Positions 57,468 through 60,059 of a stretch of DNA of 60,059 nucleotides are shown one piece after another. The notes beneath the pieces were generated by a model. The model saw nothing but the letters and a program-made list of their open reading frames with translations. It searched no databases and had not been told where the DNA came from. Source of the stretch: Nemertoderma westbladi (lineage: Eukaryota; Xenacoelomorpha; Nemertodermatida; Nemertodermatidae); the NCBI GenBank assembly GCA_032718475.1, contig JAUCBJ010002925.1:1-60059 (forward strand). The letters are read 5' to 3'. How positions within the stretch are numbered: the first letter of the stretch is position 1; each line of letters begins with the position of its first letter. Position numbers and translations under genes: made by a program.

Positions 57468-59674
57468 TCTAATATATATAAATATTGATTGTCTGTGTGT
57501 TTGTCATCGGCTATACAATCGAACCCATCTCGATGAAATCTCGCTTGCTATATCTCGTTAGAAAGGTCTCGCCCTAACTCATTGCAACGTAATACTCAGA
57601 GCCGTCTGAAGTTCGCCCGTCTGACGCTAGAGGGCGATTTTCGTGATTTTGGGCGAAATTTATCGAATTATTTTGGTTCTTCTATCGGTAATTAATGATT
57701 TAGAGGGCTAACATTTATCCCATCTGGTATAAAATTAACATGGGTAGATTCGCCGTGTCCCATTCTCACAAAGTTTTTATTTTATTCGAGTGTTTAATAT
57801 AAATATGTATGATTATTTATTGATTAAACATCAAATAGTGTATAAATATGTCATATTCACCAAGCATGATCGAATGGGCCTATTGTTAGCGAATAGGGAA
57901 GGATTGTTTTCTGTATCATAGCAACGTTAAGGTAATTATTGAACTCGCAGCTAGCTGACAGGGCACAGATAAGGAGCAAGCAGGCTGGAGTGTTGATTGG
58001 GGTGGGTTTGGGTTGTCTGTTGCGAATTGCTCAAGAGTAATTCTGCTTTCTCAATCATTGTCTGCATGGAAGGAGAGGTTTATAACATTTTTGTTTTACT
58101 GTTATGAATATTAAAAGTAAAATAATTATTTCTGTAGGCCTATACTTACTGTATTATTATTTTATCTAATATTATACATCTAATCTCGATGAAATCTCGC
58201 TTACTATAGCTCGTTAGATAGGTCTCGCCCTAACTCGTTGCAACGTAATACTCAGAGCCGTCTGAAGTTCCCCCGTCTGCCGCTAGAGGGCGAATTGTCC
58301 GATAGTGAAAACCTGATCTTATTGGGTTGTTTTTAATGCTTTTGAGCTGAAACTTGGTAGCTATATACTGCAGCATAGGCTGTATATTTCCGGAGTCACT
58401 GGGTTGTCTACAGTTCCCCAGTCTACCGTTAGAGGGCTAAATGTCTGAGAGTTAACATCTTCTCCAACTTTGTTATTTACAATCCGTTTAGACTGAAACT
58501 TGGTAGGCATCTACTACAGCATAGGCTGTATCTTTACTGAGTAGCAGAGTCATCTACAATTCCCTGGTCTACCGCTAGAGGGCGAAATGTCTGAAAGTTA
58601 ACATCTTCTCCAACTTTGTTATTTATAATCCATTTAGACTGAACTTGGTAGGCATCTACTACAGCATAGGCTATATCTTTACTGAGTCGCGCAGAGTTGT
58701 CTACATTACCCGCGTCTGCCGCTAGAGGGCGAAATGTATGAAAGTTAACATCTCCTCCAACTTTGTTATTTACAATCCTTTTAGACTGAAACTTGGTAGG
58801 CATCTACTACATATAGCATAGGCTATATCTTTGCGGAGTAGTAGAGTCGGCTACAGTTCCACAGTCAGCCGCTAGAGGGCGAATTGTCTGATAGTGAAAA
58901 CCTCATCCCATTTGGTTCTTTTTAATCATTTTGAGCTGAAACTTGGTTGGTATCTACTACATCATAGGCTGCATCTTTACGGTGTTGCAGAATCCTATTC
59001 ACTTCCCCAGTCTACCGCTAGAGGGTGAAATGTCTGAAAGTTAACATCTTCTCCAACTTTGTTATTTACTAACGGTTTAGACTGAAACTTGGTAGGCATC
59101 TACTACAGCATAGGTTGTACCTTTACGGAGTCACAGAGTTGTATACAGTCCCCCCATCTGCCGCTAGAGGGCGACATATCTGATAGTGAACACCTCATCC
59201 CATTTGGTTCTTTTTAATCCTATTGAGCTGGAACTTGGCAGGAATCTACTACAGCATATTCTGTATCTTTACGGAGTCCCAGATTCGTCTACAGTTCTTC
59301 AGTCTACCGCTAGAGGGTGAAATGTCTGAATGTGAACATCTACACCAATTTTGTTATTTACAATCTGTTTAAGCTAAAACTTGAAAGGCAGGCATTTTAC
59401 TTCACCATAAACCCCATCTTTACCAAACTGCAGCGTCGTCTGCATTTCACCAGTCCGCAGGTAGAGGGTGGATCTGAAAGTGATCATTTTCTGGAAATTT
59501 TGTTATTTACAATCTGCCTAAAGTTGAAACTTGACAGTTATCTCTTATGGGGGTGGTGTTTTATTTAATGATGGTGTCTGTTCCGTATGCAGTTCTCCAA
59601 TCTCCCACACATATTCATATATCATCTGCACATGCACTAGAAAGCTGTGGCCCGAAGGGCCACAGGCTTTCTAG
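57468..59674 (+). mobile_element. Helitron-like element, copy 2
   Basis: Abuts copy 1 head-to-tail without extra bases, about 95% identical. It is 297 bases shorter because it has two fewer ~147 bp repeats (about eight, 58350-59510). Same start and same hairpin plus CTAG end. Confidence 0.8.
58350..59510 (+). repeat. ~147 bp tandem repeat in Helitron copy 2 (about 8 units)
   Basis: Same units as in copy 1, with cores at about 58426, 58574, 58722, 58871, 59020, 59161, 59309 and 59461. Several cores here are the fuller CCGCTAGAGGGCGA form. Confidence 0.92.
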
Positions 59675-59952
59675 TCTAATATATATAAATCTCGATTGTC
59701 TGTGTGTTTGTCATCGGCTATACAATCGAACCCATCTCGATGAAATCTCGTGTGCTATAGCTCGTTAGAAAGGTCTCGCTCTAACTCGTTGCAACGTAAT
59801 ACTCAGAGTCGTCTGAAGTTCACCCGTCTGCCGCTAGAGGGCGATTTTCGTGATTTTCGGGCGAAATTTATCGAATTATTTCGGTTCTTCTATCGGTAAT
59901 TAATGATTTAGAGGGCTAACATTTATCCCATCTGGTATAAAATTAACATGGG
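59675..59952 (+). mobile_element. Helitron-like element, copy 3 (cut by LTR-B)
   Basis: Starts directly after the CTAG of copy 2 and matches the first 278 bases of the other copies up to ATTAACATGGG, where LTR-B is inserted. Confidence 0.85.
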
Positions 59953-60059
59953 TGTTCGCGCTTTTGAAGACCTTTAGCAGTTTAACCTGCCAAATTTTAT
60001 ATGTCTTTTAGTTAATTAAAACCACTTTAGCATACGACAATAATTTATGCTAATACGCA
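59953..60059 (+). mobile_element. LTR-B start inserted in Helitron copy 3
   Basis: TGTTCGCGCTTTTGAAGACC replaces the expected TAGATTCGCC of the Helitron. It continues as in 29658 onward (AGCAGTTTAACCTGCCAAATTT) and runs off the window. This fixes the LTR-B terminus to TG. Confidence 0.9.

Noticed and set aside
56038-59768. Open frames of 60-90 codons in the Helitron repeats
   Set aside because: They repeat with the 147 bp units and contain no Rep, helicase or other motif.

Overview
This is a metazoan (invertebrate animal) genomic window. The evidence is one intron-interrupted host gene with AT-rich flanks, plus dense animal-type transposons: BEL/Pao LTR elements, RTE-like and CR1/Jockey-like LINEs, Helitron-like elements and TTAA-flanked piggyBac-type MITEs. 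The species cannot be fixed from sequence alone. There is no bacterial gene, operon or CRISPR array.

Layout. 0.3-1.4 kb is a decayed TTAA-type MITE. 3.49-3.60 kb is a tRNA-like pol III unit whose body folds as a type I hammerhead ribozyme. 3.65-6.33 kb is the C-terminal coding exon of an ACK1/TNK2-family tyrosine kinase (SH3, CRIB, clathrin boxes, Mig6-like segment, UBA), followed by its 3' UTR and several minisatellites. From 9.1 kb to the end I recognise only repeats.

The repeat region is nested. A LINE of family B (minus strand) is split at 9322/49869 by a LINE of family C flanked by the duplication ACTAC. That LINE-C copy is itself interrupted by a CR1-like LINE (9.71-12.76 kb). Its middle part is inverted in a way that an inversion of 13301-49347 would exactly repair. 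Inside that block are: a Pao pol remnant and accessory ORF 'X' copy 1 (14.9-18.2 kb); an outward-facing LTR ('LTR-B') carrying a near full-length RTE-like LINE (family A, 19.15-22.82 kb); a minus-strand Pao element with an N-terminal gag (23.1-27.4 kb); a second LTR-B (29.66 kb); ORF 'Y', with an exonuclease-like fold and two zinc knuckles (31.9-34.5 kb); an LTR with repeated structured hairpins (34.7-36.06 kb); a nearly complete Pao gag-pol (36.06-42.6 kb); and ORF X copy 2 (46.5-48.7 kb).

Right end. LINE-B and LINE-A fragments are followed by a second LINE-C copy (51.2-54.96 kb) interrupted by a second TTAA MITE. Three head-to-tail Helitron-like elements follow (54.96-59.95 kb) with ~147 bp tandem repeats, nearly every repeat holding a CTCF-like core. 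A third LTR-B starts at 59953.

How it fits together. The only host gene is the ACK exon. The Pao family appears to encode gag-pol and then, after a ~1.5 kb spacer, a large third ORF of unknown function. Most transposon ORFs carry a few stops or frameshifts and are annotated as pseudogenes. Several insertions can be proven inside the window because an uninterrupted paralogue of the target site is also present.
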